A DNA stretch of 64,000 bases from Tubulanus polymorphus. Lineage: Eukaryota > Nemertea > Palaeonemertea > Tubulaniformes > Tubulanidae. This document shows, piece by piece, positions 47,401-59,000 of this stretch. The translations under genes and the position numbers were made by a program. Under the pieces are notes generated by a model that was given only the letters and a program-made list of their open reading frames with translations, was not told where the DNA came from and ran no database searches. The stretch spans positions 12,467,962 through 12,531,961 of the forward strand of contig NC_134034.1 in the NCBI RefSeq assembly GCF_964204645.1. Reading direction: 5' to 3'. Every line of letters starts with the position of its first letter. Positions within the stretch are counted from its first letter, which is position 1.

Positions 47401-48496
47401 ATACTCCGGCCTTCGACCCAGGAGCTACTGATTTTATCTTACGTTTAGTTTTAATAATTTTAGTCTCCTGCTCGACTGGGACACTCCCTTTTCTTTCAAT
47501 GAAAGTGAATAATCGCCGAATCGATGTAGGAAATTATCAATTGTCAAAACTGTCGATATATCCGATATATCCGATATATCCGATATATCCGATGTAAGCA
47601 GAATTTCTACTTTCGGACTCGAAAACATGTTCCGACCGCACGAAAAAAGACGACCATGCGCGTTAAAACGAAAAGTTGGTCGTAACGTGGCGTTAAAACG
47701 AAAAGTGAAAAATGTGAAATAAAATTGAAGGGGCTTGAATGACATGGACCACTAACTGGAAGCCAATGGGGGCCAGTAACTGGGCCCATTAACTGCAGCC
47801 CAACAAATGGAGTTCAATAACTGACCAATCATTTATAATTGCAGATTGTGCCAATTGGATTTGATATTTCAAATTTAAAAGAAATATATTTGACAAAGTC
47901 AAGATCGGTTTTAAATCTCATTGCAGACGTCCTGTACTGTAGACTGGTTTAGCGACGGAACCGGAAACCTGACTTTCATCGTCGCCATGTTTGTGTTCGT
48001 GTTTTTTATTCCGCTAATCGTCATGATCTTTTCGTACGGGTCGATCATGAAATGGACGCGCATGCGCACCAAGAAATTCAAAGAAAGCGCCACCATAACC
48101 GATTCGGAGAAGCAGCAAATCAAATCTGAACGCAAAATCATACTGGCAAGTTTCAATCGCAATTTGTCTGATAAAACCTGATTTTTGTTTATTCCTGAAA
48201 AAAAATTCACGAAGAATCTAATCTAATTACAGATGGGTGTAACTATGGTTTCAGCGTTTTTGTTTTGTTGGACGCCGTACGCCATTGTGTCGTTTATGGG
48301 CACGTTGGGCTTGTATGATCAGTACGGTGTACAGGGTTCAGCATTTGCCCCGGTGCTCGCTAAATCTGCCGTTATCGTCAACCCGATCATTTACTGCATC
48401 ACGAATAAAAACTTCCGTTCCGCTTATTACAAAATAATCTTCTGCCGAGCGCCGCCGATCGCTCAAGTTCATCCGGATTCGAATAGCTGCGGTTAA
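44473..48496 (+). CDS. opsin 1, retinal-binding G-protein-coupled receptor
   Basis: The coding exons are 44473-44596, 45159-45316, 45765-45897, 46233-46354, 47927-48145 and 48233-48496, giving 339 residues with all phases joining. It shows seven helices. N-glycosylation sequons lie at residues 2 (NET) and 11 (NST), and helix 2 contains RTPMNLFLLHLALADAMM. Cys104 and Cys182 would form the conserved disulfide. A DRY motif is at 128-130, Glu176 matches bovine Glu181, and Lys296 (AKSAVIVNPIIY) is the retinal Schiff-base lysine, followed by NPIIY. The site equivalent to bovine 113 is Asp107, an unusual acidic counterion candidate. TM6 carries FCWTPY. The class is uncertain: loop 2 (EPHGTSCTVDW) resembles both ciliary/xenopsin and tetraopsin types. 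Intron 5 has a GC donor (CTG|gcaagt). The gene is followed 1.6 kb downstream by a tandem paralogue. Confidence 0.9.
44952..45118. repeat. CAGTTCCACAGTTGTG satellite in opsin 1 intron 1
   Basis: About four units of the roughly 40-bp GACTCTGGATTCAGTTCCAC / AGTTGTGTGGGTTTAA repeat. The same repeat is found at a comparable place in intron 1 of the second opsin. Confidence 0.75.
46490..46720 (+). repeat. possible tRNA-derived SINE in opsin 1 intron 4
   Basis: A tRNA-like head has an A-box-like TGGTCTAAGCCGCC and a B-box-like CGGTTCGAACC at about 46547-46557, followed by about 150 bp of unique-looking body. The corresponding intron of opsin 2 lacks it. Confidence 0.35.
47551..47592. repeat. short tandem repeat, CGATATATC unit
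   Basis: About 4-5 copies of the 9-bp unit CGATATATC in opsin 1 intron 4. Confidence 0.8.
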
Positions 48497-50066
48497 ACCC
48501 CGCTAGGGGACGCGCGAGTATATATAGCGCGTTGATTCGGCCGGTAACGTTCTAAGTGATCAACTTTAGTTGAAAATTCGGATTCTTAATCAATCTAAAC
48601 TTTACGATGTTTTAAAAAGTTTTTTTTTCGAATTCTTTATTGTGGGACTAATATATATTTTACTCGCCTTTCGCGATTCATTGCGAAATTTTGCCGCGTC
48701 GCTAAAAAACCGCGAAACCTACTAAAAAAGCCTACAACACGGGGGAGTTGAAAACCTGGCTAAATCTATCAAAATAGGTCTATATGTATATAGATCCTTC
48801 CAATAGCACATGTACACAGGGGCATTAGGGGGTTTAGCCCCCCCCCCACTACGTGTCCGGAAATTTTCTTATAGTGATTAGTGATATCAATTATGGTAAT
48901 GATCTGAGACTTATTCAAATCTTTATCGATGCTGTATCGACGTCTGCCTGAAATAACTGTACACACATTTTTATGAATGCCTTTTTTTCATCTAAATATA
49001 TCATGTAGAAAGATTTATATATCTGGTGAAAACACTGCGCTCGTTGCCAATTTGCACCACAGTCGCCCCTTCGGTTAAAACGGTCTTAGTTAACTTAAAA
49101 CGTTCTATCTCCTCGAACTGGCCTTAAGATCTTAGACCACGTTTGTATCAAAGCCTGACTGTGGCCTCGGGACTTTTTTAACTCGGTCCAGTATTTACAC
49201 TGGTTGGACGTGTTTTCTTTACGTTTATATATTATTGTCTAACTGCACACGTATTTTTGTTATTGTTACTTCCTGTTGTTCAGAAAATTGTGTCCATCCC
49301 TATCCGGCCACCGTGTTGATTGGTTATGTTGTTGGTTATTGCTTAACGGTGATTGGCTATTGTTTGATAAAGCGGTCAGATTCACCAATACCACGCGTGG
49401 CGCTGACCAAATTACCGATACACTTATACCACCATTCAGCATCTATCCAGAGAGAGAGAAAGAGGGAGAGAGAGAGAGCTGTATGAGATGTGAGGATTAA
49501 CATGTCGTGAGGAGTGAAACACCTCAGACGGTTGTGTAATCACAACCCACTTCATACGATTTTTTAAAAGATTCAAAAACGAAATTCTAAATTCATTAAA
49601 ACCAAAGACTGAAAAAGAAACGTCGTCTCGGAGTCGAGGGTGAAACAATCGTCTGCTATAAACAGAGAGAGAGAGAGTCCGAGAGTCCGCAACTTCGAGT
49701 ATCTTTCGATTCATTTCGTTACTATTCGTTTTGTATCAAAGTGTGTTTCAATTATATTTGACCGGAAGCTAGAATTAGGACTTCATCACTCATAACGAAT
49801 TTATAACGTGTTAATAATAATGTGAGGGGTTCGTTTAACGGATTACATTTCGAATAAAGAACGAATAAAAACCGATGCCATAAGTCTCAAATGGATTCCG
49901 GCTTTGAGCGGACGTTAATTCGGTCTAATTGCAATTACCTTCGCGGAAGTCGTTTCGGAATAAGCTTCGTCGAGGATTATTAAACCCCAGTCAAACTTTG
50001 ACGACGCGGGCAACAAAACGTTCTGAGAGATACAGACGAGAAAGATCTCGCGCAGAAGAAACAGCT
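48497..50066. other. spacer between the two opsin genes
   Basis: It holds the opsin 1 3' UTR and the opsin 2 promoter. A poly-C run lies at 48839-48848, and GA-rich microsatellites occur at 49449-49478 and 49663-49678. No open frame here is convincing. I cannot point to a photoreceptor-specific element with confidence. Confidence 0.5.
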
Positions 50067-53000
50067 ATGAATTCTACAGCCATCAACTTGACCGAATTTA
50101 CGTCTCCGATGAGACCCCACATCAAACTGACGACAGGTTTCAGCGCTTTTATCGGATACTATTTAGCGATTATCGGTAAGTTATAAACACCAGTTCCACA
50201 ATTCTGGGTCAAGTTCTGCTATTCTGGGTCCAGTTATGCTGTTCTTGATCCAGTTCCTCAGTTCTGCATCCAGTTCCACAGTTCTGGGTCCAGTTCCACA
50301 GTTCTGGGTCCAGTTCTGCTATTCTGGGTACAGTTATGCTGTTCTTGATCCAGTTCCTCAGTTCTGGGTCCAGTTCCTCAGTTCTGGATCCAGTTCCTCA
50401 GTTCTGCATCCAGTTCCACAGTTCTGGGTCCAGTTCCACAGTTCTGGATCCAGTTCCACAGTTCTGCATCCAGTTCCACAAATCTGGGTCCAGTTCCACA
50501 GTTCTGGGTCCAATTCCTCAGTTATGGATCCAGTTCCTCAGTTCTGGATCCAGTTCCACAGTTCTGGGTCCAGTTCCACAGTTCTGGATCCAGTTCCACA
50601 GTTCTGCATCCAGTTCCACAGTTCTGGGTCCAGTTCTGCTGCTCTGAAGAGTCATTCAAATTGTATAAATAAAATCTTAGTTTTTTTCAACATTGAGTCA
50701 AATTTTGTTTCACATCTGTAGAACCGTGTCTCCTGTAGTCACTGTCTGTAGAACCGTGTCTCTTATTGGTCACCGGTCACCACACCTGACTGGTCACCAG
50801 TCACCACACTGACCAGACAAACTTACAAACACAGGCAGTCGTCGCTGGTCCTATGGTCTAGTGGTTAGCATGTGCGGCTTGTGCGCTGGATGTCCTGGGT
50901 TCGAATCAAATCGGAACTGGTGATACGGTTACGAACCTGGGTTAGGGCAGTTTTAGTTTTCCCATACGTGGCAATATCTGATCTCGTCAATTTTGGCTTA
51001 AATCGAAAATGATTTTTCTTTCATCAGGATTTTGCTTTTGGCGATTTGCCGAATAACATGAAGGGAGTTTTGGGAGGTTTGTGATTGCAGGCGTCGTGTA
51101 AATGATGCACGGTATTGAACTAGTGAATGCTTCATGACTCTACGTGATATCCTATACACAGTACCCTTCATTAGCGTCTTTGTCGCGTCAATGAAACGCG
51201 TTAATAGAATTGCTAAAGGTTCCATCGTTAACTGTGATAGTGATAACTCCTAATCAACGACGCGGTCATAGCCAGTTCGTCGTGGTTCAGTATCTCAGCA
51301 TTCAGTTCGAGTTGTGCGGGTTTAATTTGACTCTGGACCCAGTTCCACAGTTGTGCGGGTTTAATTAGACTCTGGGCCCGGTTCCACAGTTGTGCGGGTT
51401 TAATTAGACTCTAGACCCAGTTCCACAGTAATGCGGATTTAATTTGACCCTGCGATCCAATTCCACAGTTATGTGGTTTTCATTCGACTCTGTACCCAGG
51501 TCCATGTAGTCGTGTGGGTTTGATTAGACTCTAGACCCAGTGTCGGCAAAACCAACTAACGGCAAAGAATTGAGAGGCGAAGAGTTGGTTGTCAAGCTGA
51601 AGTCTATATTTTAACTGCACCACATTTACAAATTACATGGGTTTATATAGTAAGGTAAGTTTACAAGAATAAAGTTTGGTATAGAAAAATAGTGCCAGAC
51701 ACTGACTTTGCACAATAACTTGGACCCGGGTGAACTATATTACAATACACATACTTGGAGTTCATGCAACCATAAACATACTGGGAATTAATACGGCGAA
51801 CAACAGATTGAAGAATCAATATAAAATAAACGACCGTGAAGCGGGCATAATAATGCGATAAATCTGTAACATTTCCTCCAGCTCAAAACATGATGCAGAA
51901 CAATATTTAAAAATACTATATCAAATTTTAACTTCGAATCAAGCGACGACGTCTACGACTACGATTTCAGTCTTTAACTGTCTACAGCACGACGCAAAAC
52001 GGTTCGTTTTTCAAATGTCCGACTTTTCGAGGACACAAAGCTTGCTGACAGGACGACGCAACAAACCTGTGGATAATTTGACCTCGGCGGATCGGACGAC
52101 TCCATCGGCTCCAGGAAAAACGTCTACTATGCGACCAAGCTTCCAGTAGCTGCGCGGGCACCTATCGTCTACGACGAGAACGACATCTCCAATTTCCAGG
52201 TTTCGCGTCTGACGAGTCCACTTGCTACGTCTGATCAGAGTCGGGACATACTCCTTTCTCCATCTCTGCCAGAAGTGATCAGCGAGAGTCTGTGCTTGCT
52301 TCCAGCGGCGTTGGTGACTAACAGCTACATCAGAAATCACCGGTGACAAATTAGGACTGGATCTCCCCAACAGAAAGTGACACGGTGTTAGCGCTGACGG
52401 ACAGATATCGTTCGCGTCGGTGTAGGTTAGCGGACGCGAGTTCAGCACGGCTTCGACCTCCACAAGAACAGTGTGTAGCACCTCATCTGTTGGAGTAAGG
52501 TTTCCGATGACAACCTTCAAGCACTTCTTAACGGATGAAACCAAGCGCTCCCAGACGCCTCCCATATGGCTGGCTGTCGGCGGGTTGTAGAACCATTGGA
52601 TCTGGCGTTGAGACATCTCATCATTGATACGCTGCTGGTTCAGAGCATCTAGCGAATGACGTAACTCTCTCTCCCCAGACTTTAGGTTGGTTCCGTTATC
52701 CGAGTATACAGTGGCTGGACGACCTCGACGGGCGATGAAGCGGCGAAAAGACATCAGGAAACTGTCTGTGTCCAGTGAATGGCTAACTTCAATGTGGACA
52801 GCTCTGGTTGACAGGCAGGTAACTAGGAGACCATATCTCTTCTCTGTCTTGCGTAAGCGGCGGACATCAAACGGACCAAAGTAGTCGATCCCAATACAGC
52901 TGAATGGGAAGCTTGTGTTGAAACGGGCAGCAGGCAAATCTGACATCAATGGAACTTCAGGCTGGACACGCCTCAACTTGCACTTCATGCACTGGCGCAC

Positions 53001-56000
53001 AATCTTCTTAACGGTAGAACGGGCTCTCGGAACGTAATACTCTTGACGGACTTCGTTTAAAGTATGCTCTGGACCTTCATGCATCAGGAGGACGTGGATA
53101 GCTGTGACAATCAGACGGGTGACATCATGACTTCTTGGCAGTATCATCGGGAACTTGACAGCGACATCAACATCAGCATTCTTCAACCGACCGCGTGCTC
53201 TCAGGATTCCATCTTCATCTATGGTAGGACACAGCTGTAGGAGTTTGCTGGAACGAGCGATCTTCTTCTGAGCTTTGATAGCAGAGTATTCTTCTGGAAA
53301 ACCATCTTCTTGGGCAGACTTTATGACTAACAACCTGGCAGCATCCATTTCGGTGGCAGTAAGCGGACCAATTCTGCAACTGGACTTCTTGATCTGCGAA
53401 CCAGCATTCCGGATGAACCTCAGGACACAAGCGACAACTCTGCGGTATCGAGTCCAGGACGAAAAACGAGAAGGATCTAGTACATGGTTGGCTTTCGTCC
53501 GAGCGGTGATGTTGACGGATCTTCTGATTTCCGGATCATTTGTATCCAGGTTGACAATAGGCAGCGACACATCTGGCCAACTATCTTCCGACTGGTACAG
53601 GAAAACTGGCGCTTGAAACCATCTCTCAGCAAGGGCAGCAGCTGGTATACCTCTGGAACAATCATCAGCCGGGTTTTGACTCCCCGGTACATGGCGCCAT
53701 TGTTTGGGAATGGTAGAGTCGTGGATTTCGGCAACCCGAACGGCAACAAACATGTGGAACCTCTTGCTTTCATTCGACACGTAGGACAGGACCACCTTAC
53801 TGTCTGACCAGTACAACGTTTCGTCAATGTGGCACGTAACTTCCTTCTTTATGGATTCACCAAGTCGTACAGCTAGGACTGCAGCCTGTAACTCCAGACG
53901 GACTATCGACATCTTCTTCAGAGGGGCAACTCTAGTTTTGCTCATGACAAAACAGCATCGGGTGGTACCATCTGGCATCATCATTCGGAAATAAGCGACA
54001 GCACCGAAGGCTTTTTCCGATGCGTCGCAGAACAGGTGGAGTTCTCTTCTTACAGGCTCAACATCTGTGGGCTTGAAGCATCTTGGGATCGTGACTTCTG
54101 ACAGCTTGGGCAGGTCTTGTAAGAGCTCTCTCCACTGGACAACATCTTCTTCTGGCAATTCAGCATCCCAGTGTAACTTCCTGGACCATGTAGCTTGCAT
54201 CTGGATTTTGGCTCTGATGATGACAGGTGCTATCATACCAAACGGGTCAAAAATCGAGGATATTAGCCTGAGTAGTTCTCGACGGGAAAATCTCTTCAGC
54301 TCCAGACTAGGCAGCTTGATACCAATTTCATCCGTCTCAGCATTCCACCAGACACCTAAGGCTCGCTCGGAGGGTAGACGATCAGTGGCGACATCTACGG
54401 ACAGCTCTCCTGGTGGAAGGGCTTGGATGACTTCTCTGCTGTTGCTTAGCAACTTGGTCAGTCGGAAACCTCCATGGCGTACAGTTCGAGTAACATCTTG
54501 TACCATTCTGGTTGCTTCGGGTGGCGTAGTCTCTGAGTGTAGAAAATCGTCCATATAGAAGTCTCGTAGAATGGCGTCTCGGACATCTGCAGCGACCCCT
54601 GGCTCGTCAGCGGTTTTCCGAAGGGCAAAACAAGCTATGGCTGCTGAGCACCGGGCACCAAAGATATTTACGACCATCTGGTATGCATCGGGCTCTCGGT
54701 CTTCAAGATCTCTCCACAGGAAACTTAAGGCAGGCTGGTCTTCTTCAGCAATCTTCACCTGGTGGTACATTGCCTCAATATCACCCATAACAGCAACAGG
54801 CTCTTGCCGAAATCTCAGCAAAATCCCTGGTAATCTTTGAAGGAAATCTGGACCGGACATCAACTGGTTGTTGAGGGAGACTCCCTGGTAACTGGATGCT
54901 GCATCAAAGACCACACGCAACTTCTTCTTCTTGGGGTTGCAGACAGCATGATGCGGTAGGAACCATCGCTTCGGGCTTGGAACATCGGCTTCTTTGGCAG
55001 TCAGTTTTCTGGCATAGCCCTTCTCTAGGTAGGTCTGAAAAGTCTTGCTGTAAGCGTCTGTCTTCTTAGCGTCATTCTTCAGCATCTTTTCCACACTTCG
55101 AAGTCGGTTGAGGGCACATGGTTTGTTGTCTGGTAACTTCACATCGGACCTTTGCCATAACAGCTTCGTCACATAATGACCATCCACGAGGTGAGTATTG
55201 TCTTCCAGCATCTTCTGAGCTCTCGTATCTTCAAGTGACTGAACTTCCATCTTGCTGTACTTCACACCAAACGACTCTGTTGACCACCATTCTCTGACAA
55301 GCGCCGTCAGTTCGTCATTTTCTTCGTTGGATTTCTTAAAGAGGTACACGCTTGGACTGGAGCCTGCTGGTGACAGGAAGTTACAGGTACGACCAGTAAG
55401 CGCCCAACCAAAATCTGTACGGACAGCTATGGGCTGATTTGGCTTCCCCACTCTTGATTCATGCTGGACTATGGCTTCGGTGACATTGGCTCCAAGGAGA
55501 ACTTGAACATCAGAGATATCTGGCGACGAGACTTCTATGTCATCAAGATGCGACCAGCTTTGCTTCGGTTTCAGTCGAGTGTGAGCAACAGGAATCTTCA
55601 GGGCAGGAACGGACCATACTTCGTCTACATTTATCAGCTTCTGTGTGCTACCACTTGCGAGCGGGGCGACATCTAGCTTCACCAACTTCACTGCTCTCTG
55701 GCATCCTTGACCTTCAACTGTATTCAGCCGCAGCATCTTGTCTTCACCATCTAGACCAAGTTGATCAACGATTTCTTGACTGCATAAAGACGTCTGCGAA
55801 CCAGGATCCAAGACAGCAAATGTGTCGACAAATTTACCATCGTCACCATGGAGACGGAGAGGAACGACTTGCAGAAGGACTTCGTCACTTACAGCAGGTT
55901 TCCTGGCTAAGGTGTAAACTAGCTTCTTAGGTGGATCTTCTTGCGGTTTCTTGTCTGCAACGGGCTGAGGCACGGTCCCCGTTGACGGCTGTGAGCTCCC

Positions 56001-59000
56001 TTCCGAGCTTGGACGACGCGGATATATGCGGCTGCTTCCATGTAGCAGTGGGTGATGTCTTTCTGAGCAACCTGCACTTGTACATACTTTCTTTGACCGA
56101 CACTGGCGTGAACGGTGACCCCAGCGGAGGCAGGAGAAACACCGGCCATTGCTTGCAGCAAACTTCGCTCTGTCATCTGGCAATAAGGACGTGAAGACTG
56201 GACAATTCGTCAGGACGTGGTCACCTTTACAGCTTGGGCAGACTTCGGGCTTAGACTGGCTGAGCTGTGAACTGCTGGAACCAGTGGCAAGTGAAGACAC
56301 ATCAACTTCAGTGTTGTTCACGGACTTGAACGGCGTGGACTTCGGGCCTCGGGATGAACGGTCATCTGGCTTTGCTACATCTGCATAGCTGAGTAGAATT
56401 CGAAGCTGCAGAGCTAACCATTCACTGAAGTCGAGTAAAGTCGAACGTTGAGCTCGGTTTTCCAATTCTAGGACCTGCTTCCCCCAGTCTCGTTTCAGAT
56501 CTAGTGGTAATTTTTGGACAGCGCGGCGCAGGTTTTCGGCACTGGCGAGGTCACCATGAAACCCAAGTGTCTGTAGCGTGGTTACGGCTGAATGAACTGC
56601 TCCTTGGTAACTTTCGAGGGCTGTGGCGTCATGTGCTTTCAGCTGGGGATGGTCAAACACGACTCTGAAACAGGCATGGACAACATCATCCTCTTTCCCG
56701 TAACGGTTCATCAGGGCTTCAAGGGCATGGTGGTACAGGCGTCCATCATACAGCATACCAGCAATCAGCTTTTGCGGTGGACCTTCTACGGAGTTCTGTA
56801 GGTGCGCCATCTTCTCATCGTCTGCTAGCGAGTCTTGGCGATGGATGATAGAACAGAACAAACCAAACCATCTTGGCCAGTCTGCAGAGTCACCTCGAAA
56901 AACGGGCAGTTTCAGCTTGGGTACGGATTTCGCAAACGTTGAACTGCGTGGTCTTGGCGCTGCTGGCTGGAACGGCGTTGGTGGTAACGGCTCTGGACGT
57001 GGCGAGGGCGTACGTCTAGGCGGTGTTGTCGGTGCTGGCGGCCATCTAGGTTGGTAACTATCAGTATACGTGGACATCTGTGGCAATCGTGATGGTGCAG
57101 GAATCGGACGTGGCATCGACAAGTATGGCATATGTGTCACTCTCGGTGGCGACGTCTGGTGTCTGAGGTCTTCTGAAGGCAGTTCATCGACGGTCTCAAC
57201 ATCAGTTGGTGTTGGTGTTCGGGCCTCGAGGACGGCCGTCGTGATCTTCTCGACAGCTACTCGGTGTTTCCTGTATACTTCGGCCATATAATCGTCGGCA
57301 TCTTGAACATCCGCGTCATCTACCAGTAAGGCTACCAACTCTTCATTAATCTCGTCGATGGCGTCAACATATTGGCCTATCTGCAACAGGACAGCTTTCA
57401 GATCTTTTCGGGTTGCAGTGATGGCTATCAAGTCTTCAGCCTTCTGGCATTGACGCGTGAAGATACCCTTCTTAACCCCACGGGCTCGCCGCAGTTTCTT
57501 CAGCTTACCAGCTAACTCTTCCTCCATCCGGCTCGAGGGACCAGAAAATGTCGGCAAAACCAACTAACGGCAAAGAATTGAGAGGCGAAGAGTTGGTTGT
57601 CAAGCTGAAGTCTATATTTTAACTGCACCACATTTACAAATTACATGGGTTTATATAGTAAGGTAAGTTTACAAGAATAAAGTTTGGTATAGAAAAATAG
57701 TGCCAGACACTGACTTTGCACAATAACTTGGACCCGGGTGAACTATATTACAATACACATACTTGGAGTTCATGCAACCATAAACATACTGGGAATTAAT
57801 ACGGCGAACAACAGATTGAAGAATCAATATAAAATAAACGACCGTGAAGCGGGCATAATAATGCGATAAATCTGTAACACCCAGTTCCACAGTTGTGCGG
57901 GTTTAATTAGACTCTGGACCCAGTTCCACAGTTGTGCGGGTTTAATTAGACTCTGGGCCCGGTTCCACAGTTGTGCGGGTTTAATTAGACTCTAGACCCA
58001 GTTCCACAGTTGTGCGGATTTAATTTGACCCTGCGATCCAATTCCACAGTTATGTGGTTTTCATTCGACTCTGTACCCAGGTCCATATAGTCGTGTGGGT
58101 TTGATTAGACTCTAGATCCAGTACCTAAAGTTAAGACTCGGTTATATTCTGTCTCTCTCTACTTCAGGTGTGTTAGGATTCATATCAAACTCCTTATTCT
58201 TCGTCGCCTGGATAAGAACGCCCTCTTTACGTACCCCGATGAACTTGTTTTTGTTACACCTGGCTGTAGCAGACGCTGCTATGTGCGTAGTGGCGTTCCC
58301 GTTTGCGACGATCGCCGCTTTTCAGGTACCGTATTTCGGGTTAACACAAAATGAAAAATACATTATCAATAATCTCAATCTGTTGGTAATGATGCAATAT
58401 GTTGATGATATACATTTTTCCTACTGCTTAGAAAACTATAAAACAAGGAGGTGTGACCAGAAGCGGATCCGAGGGGACGGTGCAGCACATACGGTGCAGG
58501 GGGGGGGGATGCAGAGCGATCGTTTTTAAAACAGCCAAGTTGCCTTGAAGTTTCAAAGGAAAATGAAAAATAATGAACTGAACGCAAATTCAAAGTTTCC
58601 ATTCACAAGCTCGTCCTCTGTATTTCCAAAAATGAGTCAATGTTTTGCGACGAGCAATCTTTCGGGTGCCTTTTAAATCATTTGTGCCCTATTTTGGGGG
58701 TCGACCCCTCCCCGAATCAGACCCTAGATCCGCCCCTGGGTGGCCTTTGTATATACTTTGTATAGACTATGTATGGGGATTGCTATCTTAACTACGATGA
58801 CTGTTTGACGCTTTTATGATATATAACGCTTTCTAATCAAGAGAGATGCTTTGATCTACCCTGTTTCCGCTGCTGCTATTGTCAGCAGAGACTAGCTATG
58901 GAAAAGTAAAAAGTTCAATTTGTTTAATCAGTAACTCACAGAGGTCGTCCTAAACCTCCTGTTTCTATCAAGCTACGAGCAATTATCTGAGTTAGATAAT

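Larger units (their letters stand above)
51541..57879 (-). mobile_element. full-length BEL/Pao LTR retrotransposon
   Basis: The element is 6,339 bp on the minus strand. Two 331-bp LTRs (51541-51871 and 57549-57879) look identical by eye and start TGT and end ACA. The flanks carry a perfect 5-bp target duplication CCCAG (51536-51540 and 57880-57884). A primer-binding site (57526-57543) lies 5 bp inside the 5' LTR, and a GGAGGAAA polypurine tract (51872-51879) abuts the 3' LTR. One uninterrupted gag-pol frame fills the interior. Identical LTRs and an intact frame point to a recent insertion. It lies antisense within intron 1 of opsin 2 and has split a satellite array. Confidence 0.95.

Noticed and set aside
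47434-47745. 103-codon minus-strand frame with an ISDISDISD run
   Set aside because: It comes from the CGATATATC repeat in opsin 1 intron 4.
50845-50985. tRNA gene
   Set aside because: A and B boxes are present, but no acceptor stem can form and the anticodon arm is poor; a SINE head is more likely.
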